Origin: Alkalihalobacterium alkalinitrilicum
GTDB taxonomy: Bacteria > Bacillota > Bacilli > Bacillales > Bacillaceae_F
Assembly: GCF_002019605.1 (NCBI RefSeq)
Contig: NZ_KV917368.1
Span: 1,276,997-1,340,996 of the forward strand
Length of the DNA stretch: 64,000 bases
Reading direction: 5' to 3'
Made by a program: the position numbers and the translations under genes. Positions within the stretch are counted from its first letter, which is position 1, and every line of letters begins with the position of its first letter. The notes below the pieces were generated by a model. That model saw only the letters and a list, made by a program, of their open reading frames with translations, searched no databases and was not told the origin of the DNA. Below, one piece after another: positions 56,325 to 64,000 of the stretch.

Positions 56325-56357
56325 GGGTTATCTCCTTTTGCTACTAATACTATGTAA

Positions 56358-56383
56358 AAAGGGTGCTCTTAACAGCACCCTTT
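56358..56383 (-). terminator. terminator of the second metallo-beta-lactamase gene
   Basis: AAAGGGTGCT pairs with AGCACCCTTT, followed on the minus strand by TTTTACA, 38 bases past the stop. Confidence 0.85.
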
Positions 56384-56420
56384 ACTATTAAGGTTTAACC
56401 AGATAAAATGAATTTACTTC

Positions 56421-57215
56421 TTAACGAACGGCACAACGATTTGGTCCTATTTCCATCTCTCTTTGTTTTTCTGCATCTGGTGTTATTTTACCCATATTTG
56501 TTTCGCGAATTTCTTGATATGCATTTGGTTGTGGTGGAAGATTTTCTGTAACCATTTTTCTAAATTCATCCTCTGCCTGAACATTTAAGCCATGATTTTT
56601 TTGATAAAGAGTACCAAGTGAATCTGAGATGCTTCCATCATCATTCATTTCGTTGATTCCCATATAATGAGCAGGTAATACAATTAAATGATCTGCTAAC
56701 CCCTTATACCTTTTATAAAGGGTTTCTCGTAAATCTCCAACCCAGTCCTCTGCTTTACCAGCCAAATCTGGTCGACCAATGGAATCAATAAATAAAATAT
56801 CCCCAGTTAAAAGGTACATATCATCAACAATCAATGAGGTACTTCCGATTGTATGACCTGGTGAATATACGGCTTTTATCATAGTATTACCAACTGTTAT
56901 TTCATTTCCGTCTTCTAAAGGTGTGTAATTGAATTCGACTTCTTCTGCATCTTTAGGTGGTAAATGATACGTTGCTCCATATTTTTCGGATAATGTTCTT
57001 GCACCTGAAATATGGTCAGCGTGCAGATGGGTATCAATAACATGCTGTAACTTTAAGTTATGTTCATTCATGAATTGTTCAAAAGGCTCCACAATACGAA
57101 CGGTATCAATAATTGCAGCTTCACCGTTTGACTCAATGATATAAGATAAACACCCTTTACCAATGCGAATGAATTGATAAATAGCACCACCTGTAATAAT
57201 GCATGAAGTGAGCAT
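56421..57215 (-). CDS. metallo-beta-lactamase protein lacking its rhodanese domain
   Basis: A 264-residue paralogue of the C-terminal part of the fusion at 52188. The metal site is complete ([43 protein letters not shown]), and both proteins end with the same [10 protein letters not shown]. The conserved part begins at [11 protein letters not shown], which aligns with [11 protein letters not shown] in the fusion. The six residues before it look like junction sequence, and no ribosome site precedes ATG 57215. The gene has therefore probably lost its rhodanese half and start by deletion. Activity is possible if translated. Confidence 0.7.
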   Translation of the reverse strand: MLTSCIITGGAIYQFIRIGKGCLSYIIESNGEAAIIDTVRIVEPFEQFMNEHNLKLQHVIDTHLHADHISGARTLSEKYGATYHLPPKDAEEVEFNYTPLEDGNEITVGNTMIKAVYSPGHTIGSTSLIVDDMYLLTGDILFIDSIGRPDLAGKAEDWVGDLRETLYKRYKGLADHLIVLPAHYMGINEMNDDGSISDSLGTLYQKNHGLNVQAEDEFRKMVTENLPPQPNAYQEIRETNMGKITPDAEKQREMEIGPNRCAVR

Positions 57216-57227
57216 TTAGAACCGATA

Positions 57228-57310
57228 AAAATATCTATTCTTCTTAAGCGTGCTGCAGCTGTTGCTCCTCCAGCGACTCCACCGACAATAACTATTTATT
57301 TACTCATCAT
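57228..57310 (-). pseudogene. N-terminal remnant of a CoA-disulfide reductase-like gene
   Basis: Minus-strand codons from ATG 57307 read MSK, a stop, then IVIVGGVAGGATAAARLRRI. This is the FAD-binding N-terminus of CoA-disulfide or persulfide reductases (Cdr/CoADR). It then runs directly into the truncated metallo-beta-lactamase gene, so one deletion removed the rest of cdr and the front of its neighbour. Confidence 0.75.
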
Positions 57311-57349
57311 ATTAGCCTTCATTGGTCCCTTAATTACCACTTAAGGTAT

Positions 57350-57365
57350 ATACCCTATAATGTAT
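57350..57365. promoter_or_regulatory. CstR-type operator 4 (degenerate)
   Basis: ATACCCTATAATGTAT keeps ATACC-N6-(T)GTAT with one mismatch. It lies upstream of the cdr remnant, so this promoter once belonged to the CstR regulon. Confidence 0.5.
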
Positions 57366-57416
57366 ATTACACTATGATTTCTTTATAGAATGTGACAAAA
57401 ATCACACATTTTATTT

Positions 57417-58949
57417 ACTCAACTTTCGCACCAATAAAAGTTCATTAAGCTCAACCAACAGTAGTTGCTGACGTCATTGAAATACTTTCATTGACACGAA
57501 AAATTTGCATAAAAAAACACCCATCCGTTTGGTATAGTTGATTTGTCGAGAATCAAACATTCCATACAGAAGAGGTGTCCTCTATATGATAGCGAATAAT
57601 GACCAAACTAAGCAACTACCAAATGAATTAAAATCTACCTTTAAAGAACTAAAAGTGTTAAAACATCTTAGAAAAGCTGGAATTACCAAGTCTTTTGGCT
57701 TTACCTGTGCTTATTTATTTCAGCTCATTTTCTGTTTGATCTTTGAAAACAAAAACTGGTTTCGAACACTCGAAAGTAGGAAATCTACGGATATTCCAGC
57801 TAAAGACGCGGTCTATCGTTTCTTAAACCATTCCACTTATTCATGGAGAAGGTTTCTACTCTTATTAAGCACACACTCGATTGAAAAAGTAAGTAACCTT
57901 ACGAATCATGAGCGTATCAAAGTGCTGATTGTTGACGATTCTTCTTATGATAAAAATCGAAGTAAATCAGTTGAACTTCTTGCGCGTTGTTTTGACCACG
58001 CTTCTCAAAAAATGCGCTTTTACAAAGGCTTTCGTATGCTTACATTGGGTTGGTCTGACGGTACAACGTTTATGCCTGTAGACTTTTCCTTATTGAGCTC
58101 TAAAAACAGTGTCATCAATGGAATATCAGATAAAATTGATAAACGCAGTTCTGGTTATAAGCGACGTGTCGAAGCATTACAATCTTCACCTGAACAAATT
58201 CCATCGATGGTTCAGCGTGCCATGAACTCGGGAATTGAAGCCTCTTATGTGCTGATGAATACTTGGTTTACACATCAGCCGCTTATTAAAGAGATCAAGG
58301 ATCAAGGTCTTGATGTCATTGGCATGGTGAAAAACTTAAAGCAACGTTATCTTATCCAAGGAAAGAAGTTCGGTCTAAAAGAACTGTATCACTTAGCCAC
58401 TCCTATCCAGGGTAAGAAGGGAATTCTTCGTTCGATTCATACCACACAAGCGAATGGGATTCCTGTCAAAATTGTCTTTGTCCGCAATCGTAATAAAAAG
58501 AGCAAATGGTTGGCAATTTTAAGTACAGATTGTTGTTTAAGTGAACAAGAAATCATTCGTATCTATGGAATTCGCTGGGACATTGAAGTCTTTTTTAAAA
58601 CAACAAAGTCATTATTAAAGCTACAAAAGGAGTTTCAAGGTCGTTCTTATGACTCCTTGATTTGTCATACCACGATTGTGTTTACTAGATACATTGTACT
58701 CTCTTGGCAGAACCGTTGTAGCACAGACCAAAGAACATTAGGCGGTCTATTCTATGAATTATGTGATGAAATCAGTGATCTTGATTGGGCTGTTGCACTT
58801 GGGCAGCTAATCGAGCTTCTTCAAGATATTCTAAAAGAAAGTAACAAAAAGATTCAAAAATTAATTCAATGTCAACTACAACACTGGATTGCAGGCTTAC
58901 CTAACTACATCAAGGTCTACCTGCCTATTTCAGTGTGCGAAAGTTGAGT
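57417..58949 (+). mobile_element. IS4-type insertion sequence (about 1.53 kb)
   Basis: Terminal inverted repeats ACTCAACTTTCGCAC (57417-57431) and GTGCGAAAGTTGAGT (58935-58949) match over 15 bp. TATTT flanks both sides (57412-57416 and 58950-58954), a probable target duplication. It carries one transposase whose stop codon lies inside the right repeat. The element looks intact. Confidence 0.85.
57586..58947 (+). CDS. IS4-family transposase
   Basis: A 453-residue DDE transposase with an RNase H-like fold. The first acidic motif is VLIVDDSSYDKNRSK; the second region includes SYVLMNTWFTH. The IS4 YREK signature is YGIRWDIEVFFKTTKSLLKL near the C-terminus. The N-terminal part binds the ends. GAAGAGG precedes ATG 57586; the open frame begins at 57538 without a site. 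No frameshift seen. Confidence 0.9.
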   Translation: MIANNDQTKQLPNELKSTFKELKVLKHLRKAGITKSFGFTCAYLFQLIFCLIFENKNWFRTLESRKSTDIPAKDAVYRFLNHSTYSWRRFLLLLSTHSIEKVSNLTNHERIKVLIVDDSSYDKNRSKSVELLARCFDHASQKMRFYKGFRMLTLGWSDGTTFMPVDFSLLSSKNSVINGISDKIDKRSSGYKRRVEALQSSPEQIPSMVQRAMNSGIEASYVLMNTWFTHQPLIKEIKDQGLDVIGMVKNLKQRYLIQGKKFGLKELYHLATPIQGKKGILRSIHTTQANGIPVKIVFVRNRNKKSKWLAILSTDCCLSEQEIIRIYGIRWDIEVFFKTTKSLLKLQKEFQGRSYDSLICHTTIVFTRYIVLSWQNRCSTDQRTLGGLFYELCDEISDLDWAVALGQLIELLQDILKESNKKIQKLIQCQLQHWIAGLPNYIKVYLPISVCES

Positions 58950-58976
58950 TATTTATTAATGTCGACTAGAAAAAAA

Positions 58977-59009
58977 GTAGTGCACATCAATGTTATCGTG
59001 TGCACTACT
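58977..59009 (-). terminator. terminator of the acyl-CoA dehydrogenase pair
   Basis: AGTAGTGCACA pairs with TGTGCACTACT, followed on the minus strand by TTTTTTTC, 31 bases past the stop at 59041. Confidence 0.9.
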
Positions 59010-59040
59010 AGATAAAATTCTTTTATTTGTTATTCATATA

Positions 59041-60194
59041 TTAAAGCATCTTTTCTATATACCTTTCTGCCAAATCATTATTGATGACTTCTGAATTCAA
59101 GAATTCCAAACGGGCAAATCGTAATTCTTTATATAAACGTTCGAAAGGCAAATCCTTTGTATAACCTGCTCCCCCATGGAGTTGTAAAACATCATCTATT
59201 ATTTTAAAAGCGACATCTGTCGCATACCTTTTTGCCATTTTAGCAAAATATGGGCCATTCTCATGATTATTCGTTACATGTTTCGCTGACTCTTTTACTA
59301 ATAAGCTTCCTGCTTCTATTTCAGTAATAGATGTTGCTATCATCGTACGCACTGCAGGGAATCGTGTTAATGGTTGTCCCCTAGTTATTCTCATTTGGCC
59401 ATAGTCGATTGCTTGATTTAATGCGAATTTAGCAATACCTAAACAACGACTAGCCAATAATACCTGAGATTCTGTTATCCAAGACTGAAGAAGACGATCA
59501 CCCTCACCGACTTCGCCAATGATACGATCTTGCTCTAACATTAAATGATTAAATGTTATATCTGTTAGTGTTCTAACATCTTTCAGTTTGTTTTTTTCTT
59601 TTTTAGTAATATCTTCGTTATTGATAATAAATAAGGTTGGTTTTTTTTTCCATTCTTAATAACATGTACTAAAACGATACCAAAATAAGCTTGTTCTATG
59701 TTAGCTACATACTTTTTTTCCCCATTGAGCAACCAGCCATTATTCGATCGTGTAGCATGTGCTTCTAGTTGCTCGAGATCACTTCCTTCATGTTTTTCCC
59801 ACATTGCAACATAACATCCTCGCCCTGATTCGATAGATGGTACAACATATTTGTCTATTTGTTCTTGTGTACAATGATCTAAAAAACTAGGAAGGTCACT
59901 GCCGAAGGCGCCGCAACCAGGGTCGAAAAGTCCGCGATGATGTTGAGAGGCTACAATATTTAAAAGGACCTGATCATAGATGGATAATTCTGATCCGCCC
60001 CATTCATTTTTCCCGTTTAAGAACCATAGACCCATCTCTTTTGTTTTTTTCTGTAATTGCATAACCACCTCTTCTGGCAGTTTCTCCAAGCTAGGCATGA
60101 CCTTTTGTTCTTCAGGTATTACATATTTATGAAGAAAAGAAGCAATATTTTTTTGTAATAATTGTGAATCTTCTTCAACTAACATTTTTTTCAT
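59041..60194 (-). pseudogene. acyl-CoA dehydrogenase, frameshifted at an A9 tract
   Basis: The full protein would have about 384 residues and the ACAD layout: helical N-domain, FAD-binding middle (WEKHEGSDLEQLEAHATRSN, GWLLNGEKKYVANIEQAYFG) and C-domain (LQLHGGAGYTKDLPFERLYK). On the minus strand a run of nine A (59641-59649) makes the frame run out to a stop at 59583. With ten A it reads on without a break (NGKKKPTLFIINNEDITKKE) into the rest of the protein. It overlaps no neighbour and follows another acyl-CoA dehydrogenase by 38 bases. This may be a real mutation, slippage-corrected expression, or a homopolymer error. Confidence 0.85.
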
Positions 60195-60232
60195 TTCTAG
60201 TCCCCCTCAAAATGTACATCTGGTCATTCCTT

Positions 60233-61432
60233 TTAAGAAAGAATCAGTGAATGGTCTTTTTTATAATCTTTAATAGCCTGTTTCGCAATAACCATTTGGT
60301 GGATTTCATCAGGTCCGTCATAAATTCTTGCTGCACGTGCTTCACGATACAATGCTTCTAGAGGTGTATCTTTGGTTAAACCGTACAAGCCAAGCACTTG
60401 AATCGCCCGATCTACAACGTGATTTACCATATGCGCTCCATATAATTTAATGAGCGACACTTCTTGTCTAGCTTCATCACCTTGATCCATTTTCCAAGCA
60501 GCTTGTAAAGTTAAAAGTCGAGCAGCTTGAATTTCTGTTACAGAATCAGCAATGAAATTTTGAATGGTTTGATCTTCACTCAATGATTTCCCGTTTTTCT
60601 CAGTCTTCGTAACATAATCAATTAATATCTCTAGACTGCGTTCGGCCACACCCAACCAGCGCATCGCATGAGTAATTCTACCAGGACCAAGACGTAATTG
60701 AGCTAATTTAAAGCCATCACCACGATTACCTAACATGTTTTCTTTTGGGATTCTACAATTTGTAAAAAGAACTTCACAGTGTCCACCAACCATATGTTCA
60801 CCCATAACATCAACTTCCCTAACAATTTCACAACCAGGTGTATCAGCATCAACAAGGAATAAACTCATTCTTTTATGAGGGGGGGCTTCAGAATCTGTTA
60901 CAACCATTACGATAGAAAATGCTGCACCCACAGCCCCTGTTGAAAACCATTTATATGCATTAATCACCCATTCTTCTCCATCTAAATGAGCTATCCCTCG
61001 AAGCATACGCGGGTCTGAACCTGAAACTTCTGGCTCCGTCATAGCAAAGTAAGATCGAATTTCTCCATTTACAAGTGGTTTAAAATATTTTACTTTCTGT
61101 TCTGGTGTCGCGGCATGCCATAATATTTCTGAATTCCCTGAGTCTGGTGCCATTGATCCAAAAATGTACGGTGCAATGGGGCTTCTACCAATGACTTCAG
61201 AAAGTAGACCCAAGGATACAAAACCCATACCAGTTCCACCTGCTTCTTTCGGAAGATGAGCTGCCCACATTCCTAAACTTTTTACTTTTTCTTGTAATGG
61301 TTTTAATAAGTCATCAGGTAATCCCCGGTGAGATATCATATACTTTTCATTTACATAAACATATTCATCCATAAACTCTGTTGCTTTTTTTAGTAAGTCT
61401 TTTTGCTCTTTCGATGGATTAAAATGATACAA
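60233..61432 (-). CDS. acyl-CoA dehydrogenase
   Basis: A 399-residue FAD flavoenzyme that introduces a trans-2 double bond into an acyl-CoA. It has AMTEPEVSGSDPRMLRGIAH and NAYKWFSTGAVGAAFSIVMV around the flavin, LGLYGLTKDTPLEALYREAR further on, and RIYDGPDEIHQMVIAKQAI at the end, as in the ACAD10/11-like long-chain group. It is first in a two-gene operon with the frameshifted paralogue. ATG 61432 follows TGAGGGAG. Confidence 0.9.
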   Translation of the reverse strand: MYHFNPSKEQKDLLKKATEFMDEYVYVNEKYMISHRGLPDDLLKPLQEKVKSLGMWAAHLPKEAGGTGMGFVSLGLLSEVIGRSPIAPYIFGSMAPDSGNSEILWHAATPEQKVKYFKPLVNGEIRSYFAMTEPEVSGSDPRMLRGIAHLDGEEWVINAYKWFSTGAVGAAFSIVMVVTDSEAPPHKRMSLFLVDADTPGCEIVREVDVMGEHMVGGHCEVLFTNCRIPKENMLGNRGDGFKLAQLRLGPGRITHAMRWLGVAERSLEILIDYVTKTEKNGKSLSEDQTIQNFIADSVTEIQAARLLTLQAAWKMDQGDEARQEVSLIKLYGAHMVNHVVDRAIQVLGLYGLTKDTPLEALYREARAARIYDGPDEIHQMVIAKQAIKDYKKDHSLILS

Positions 61433-61690
61433 TTTGATTCACTCCCTCAAAATTAATGAATAACAACAAAGAAACAGCCTTCTTTTTTTCCATAAGTCCC
61501 CCTATCTTAATTTAACTAAAATTTTATAAAAATTCTGTGATTTTAATCATAATTCAATAAGTTGATACAATTGCATGTAGTTTCGCTCACGATTCGGAAA
61601 AAACAGTTGCTTTTAGAATATTTCATTTTTCATAGTAGAAAATAATGCTGTATAAGTTGAGAAAAAACAACAATTTTCAGGAGTTTTAGT

Positions 61691-62401
61691 ATGGCGGAGC
61701 ATATTGAAGTAATCATTCGGTCGATTATGGCATTTACCATTTTATTAATAGGTGCGCGTTTATTAGGTAAACAACTCATTTCACAGATGAATACAATGGA
61801 TTTTATTGCAGCAATTTCGTTAGGTTCAATCACTGCGAATTTAGCTTTTAATACAACGATTGCCATTCATCATTTTCTGCTTGCCTTTTTCATATTTATT
61901 TTTGTTAGCCTCGTAACAGCTTTTATCTCTATGAAAAATAGAAAGGCGAGAAAGTTTTTTGCTGGGGATCCAACCATTCTCATACAGAACGGCAGAGTAT
62001 TAGAGGCAAATATGCGAAAGATGCGTTATACATTTGATTATTTAAATCAACAGCTTCGAGAACGGGATGTTTTTAATATTGAAGAGGTATTGTTTGCAAT
62101 TATTGAACCGAACGGGACGTTAACGGTGTTAAAAAAGCCACAATATCGTACGGTTACAAAACAGGACTTAAACTTACCTGCACCTCCTGAAACGAAATTA
62201 CCAATTGAATTAATTATGGATGGAGAGATTTTGGAAAAGAATTTACAAGAAAACGATCTTAGTCATTGTTGGTTAGCGAGCGAGGTAAAGAAGCGGAATT
62301 ATTCCCTTAATGATGTGGCTTATGCGGTGCTCTCACCAAATGGAAATGTCTACATTGATACATATCGGGATCACATAGTATCTCCTATTGATAAAGAATA
62401 A
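61691..62401 (+). CDS. DUF421 membrane protein (YetF-like)
   Basis: A 236-residue protein with three N-terminal membrane helices (about 8-26, 35-55, 60-80) and a cytoplasmic DUF421 domain (ISLGSITANLAF; GDPTILIQNGRVLEANMRKM; LNQQLRERDVFNIEEVLFAI). It is of the YetF/YkjA/YrbG type in Bacillus; some are linked to spore or membrane stress, but no mechanism is known. AGGAG lies ten bases before ATG 61691. The dispersed repeat begins directly after its stop. Confidence 0.87.
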   Translation: MAEHIEVIIRSIMAFTILLIGARLLGKQLISQMNTMDFIAAISLGSITANLAFNTTIAIHHFLLAFFIFIFVSLVTAFISMKNRKARKFFAGDPTILIQNGRVLEANMRKMRYTFDYLNQQLRERDVFNIEEVLFAIIEPNGTLTVLKKPQYRTVTKQDLNLPAPPETKLPIELIMDGEILEKNLQENDLSHCWLASEVKKRNYSLNDVAYAVLSPNGNVYIDTYRDHIVSPIDKE

Positions 62402-62610
62402 AGTGAAACTACCATAAGTGGGGGTTTCCTCTTTCCGACTGATGGTTAGTTGAGGCCCACACGATGTGGATCACACAGACGTTGCCACAGGACGTGGCGC
62501 ATTTAATCTGTGTTCATTTAGTTGTTACTAGCAGTTTATCCCCCACTAATCCTTCTGGGATCCTCGAAGTCTTGAAGTGGGGGTATTACTGCCAGTTTCT
62601 CTGGGCTAAA
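62402..62610 (+). repeat. dispersed structured repeat, copy 8 (longest, composite)
   Basis: AGTGAAACTACCATAAGTGG, CCCACACGATGTGGATCACA, GACGTTGCCACAGGACGTGG, GTTGTTACTAGCAG, then the alternative block TCCTCGAAGTCTTGAAGTGG, and finally TATTACTGCCAGTTTCTCTG ending GGCTAAA. It combines the middle of copy 4 with the middle of copy 6. Confidence 0.88.
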
Positions 62611-62618
62611 TGAAAACA

Positions 62619-62655
62619 TAAAAAAGACACTGCGCACTGATGTACATTGTCTTTT
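62619..62655 (-). terminator. probable terminator of the nitrilase-fold gene
   Basis: AAAAGACA (about 62622-62629) pairs with TGTCTTTT (about 62648-62655) around a GC-containing loop, 60 bases past the stop at 62713. The minus-strand flank is T-rich. Confidence 0.6.
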
Positions 62656-62712
62656 CTTGTGTAAGTTTAAATCATTCTAAATTAGGTTTAATCATTCTAG
62701 AGTTTTACGTAA

Positions 62713-63609
62713 TTAAAAATAAATGACATGAGGATATGTTCTTACTTTCACATCAACATCAAACCGACTTTTTCCGATCGTCATTCTTCCACTGTCCATC
62801 TGCGTCAAACTAGCCATATGAACAAAACTTGGCACATGTTCATCTTGATAAAAAGCAACATTTTCTTTAATTAATTGGATGCGGTCCCAATCTGTAAGTT
62901 CGACCATTTCTTTTGTTTCGTCTTGCTTTATGTAATCTGTTGCTCTCTGAACTAAAGGTGTTTGTGTAGGTTTTTTCAATTTTTGATAAGGATTAGAAAA
63001 GATTGTCGTTTCAAAGATCCGAGCTAGTCTAAATTTATCTAAAATACGATAAACCGCTTGTTCCGCACCGTTACCGAAGTTTCCGGGAGTAATACAAAGA
63101 TCAGCCTTCAAGTCTTCAATTTGTTTAACCCCTGCTAATAATGTATACATGTCAGAACAAATGACAAATAATATTGTTTTCTTTTCACCATTGATGTCAA
63201 TTTCGACTTTGTTTAAATAGTCGTAGTCCCCTACATTAATAGCAGGAAATTTCTCGTCATATTGTTTGCGCTCAAATGATTGTGGAGTTATTTTAGCTTG
63301 GGGTGTATGTACTTTTCCTTTTTTTGTGAAAATCGTTAAGGTGTTGTAGTTTTTTCCTGCTTCTGCTTCAGGTAAATCTACAGGAATGATATTAAGCGTA
63401 GTGATTATATTTATTTTTCGTTCTTTACTTACTTCTTTTAATTTTGAGAAAGCGATTTCAGAAAACTCCACTGTATTTCCTACATATTCAGGTAATACCG
63501 CAATTCCACCTACTGGAACGTCCTGCAATTGTTGCAGACAGTCTTCTAAAATGGTTGTTTCTTTACTAAGTGCATAACTTAAGACATACCAAGGATGGCT
63601 TGAATTCAT
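62713..63609 (-). CDS. nitrilase-superfamily amidohydrolase
   Basis: A 298-residue carbon-nitrogen hydrolase. The Glu-Lys-Cys triad is visible: E in AVLPEYVGNT, K in TPQAKITPQS and C in LFVICSDMYTLLAG. These enzymes split amides or nitriles, but the substrate cannot be read. The C-terminal 80 residues (GRMTIGKSRFDVDVKVRTYP) look like a tail replacing the usual one. GGGGGA precedes ATG 63609. No partner gene is adjacent. Confidence 0.8.
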   Translation of the reverse strand: MNSSHPWYVLSYALSKETTILEDCLQQLQDVPVGGIAVLPEYVGNTVEFSEIAFSKLKEVSKERKINIITTLNIIPVDLPEAEAGKNYNTLTIFTKKGKVHTPQAKITPQSFERKQYDEKFPAINVGDYDYLNKVEIDINGEKKTILFVICSDMYTLLAGVKQIEDLKADLCITPGNFGNGAEQAVYRILDKFRLARIFETTIFSNPYQKLKKPTQTPLVQRATDYIKQDETKEMVELTDWDRIQLIKENVAFYQDEHVPSFVHMASLTQMDSGRMTIGKSRFDVDVKVRTYPHVIYF

Positions 63610-63755
63610 TTATTCTCCCCCTAAAACTTTAAATACTATTTGTTTTAATATTCTAACACTTATTTCCTTGGCTGGATAGTTCACATAGTAAGAGTTTTCC
63701 ATGTAAAAGTGTTATTGGCAGTAAAAAAGAAGAACAACACGGCGTTAACAGGTGA

Positions 63756-63953
63756 TTAAATTCTGATCTGTTGATTATATCTTTCTAAACACTCTTTACA
63801 AATACACGCTTTGTTACGTTTTTCATCAGATATTAATTTGAAAATTTCATCAGGGAAAGACTCCATACTACACCAGCATGATGGTTGATTTTGTTCATTT
63901 CCACAACGATTATCTTTATTACAAATAGGACATTTCTTAGCATCAATTGTCAT
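63756..63953 (-). CDS. cysteine-rich CWC-family protein
   Basis: A 65-residue zinc-binding protein of the CWC family: CPICNKDNRCG, then PSCWCS (the CWC motif) and a C-terminal CICKECLE, eight cysteines in all. It is small and cytoplasmic with unknown role. GGAGAGAATGAAGG lies upstream of the ATG at 63953. Confidence 0.85.
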   Translation of the reverse strand: MTIDAKKCPICNKDNRCGNEQNQPSCWCSMESFPDEIFKLISDEKRNKACICKECLERYNQQIRI

Positions 63954-64000
63954 CCTTCATTCTCTCCTTTCATATTTCAATTTTTTACTACCAATATTTA

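Overview
The window is AT-rich and packed with genes of Bacillaceae type: arginase RocF, a YpvA-like XPD helicase, a HemAT-like transducer, sporulation-kinase-like PAS histidine kinases, a cold-shock protein, DUF3189, DUF421/YetF and CWC proteins, strong GGAGG ribosome sites and frequent TTG starts. It is chromosomal in character. I saw no tRNA, rRNA or CRISPR array and no prophage structural genes. Species cannot be named from the sequence alone.

Layout. 1-5.2 kb: small unknown genes, a DUF3189 protein, an HExxH protein and a CNNM/CBS/CorC membrane protein. 5.24-6.53 kb: an IS3 element inserted in the loop of a terminator. 6.5-14.7 kb: thioesterase, zinc alcohol dehydrogenase, enoyl-CoA hydratase, cold-shock protein, YjiH-type membrane protein, arginase and helicase. 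15-19.6 kb: a DctPQM TRAP transporter with a divergent RpiR/SIS regulator. 19.8-24 kb: an N-terminally truncated HemAT-like transducer and a large PAS/GAF histidine kinase.

24.3-42.7 kb is the centrepiece: one BREX phage-defence operon on the minus strand, ordered brxA-brxB-brxC-pglX1-pglX2-pglZ-pglX3. It has three full-length PglX methyltransferases instead of one, and no BrxL protease anywhere in the window. The three PglX share their ends and differ in the middle, where target recognition is expected. A promoter, an inverted repeat over its -10 box, several intra-operon hairpins and a final terminator can be read. A MEDS-domain histidine kinase, broken by two compensating frameshifts, diverges from the operon.

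44-51.8 kb: MATE pump with MarR regulator and palindromic operator, HAD phosphatase, zinc-ribbon/DUF4145 protein, radical SAM/SPASM protein, PilZ protein and a membrane histidine kinase. 51.8-57.4 kb: a persulfide (reactive sulfur) detoxification island with TusA, rhodaneses, two metallo-beta-lactamase (persulfide-dioxygenase-like) proteins and a CstR repressor. Four matching ATACC-N6-GGTAT-type sites and at least four gene remnants lie in it. 57.4-59 kb: an IS4-type element. 59-64 kb: two acyl-CoA dehydrogenases (one broken at an A9 tract), a DUF421 protein, a nitrilase-fold amidase and a CWC protein.

A dispersed structured repeat (about 50-210 bp, modular, always in the same orientation) occurs at least eight times: at 1.7, 8.5, 18.6, 19.6, 37.8 (inside the BREX operon), 44.3, 49.3 and 62.4 kb. 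Several genes carry single-base frameshifts. These may be real decay or base-calling errors and should be checked against reads before any is called a pseudogene.
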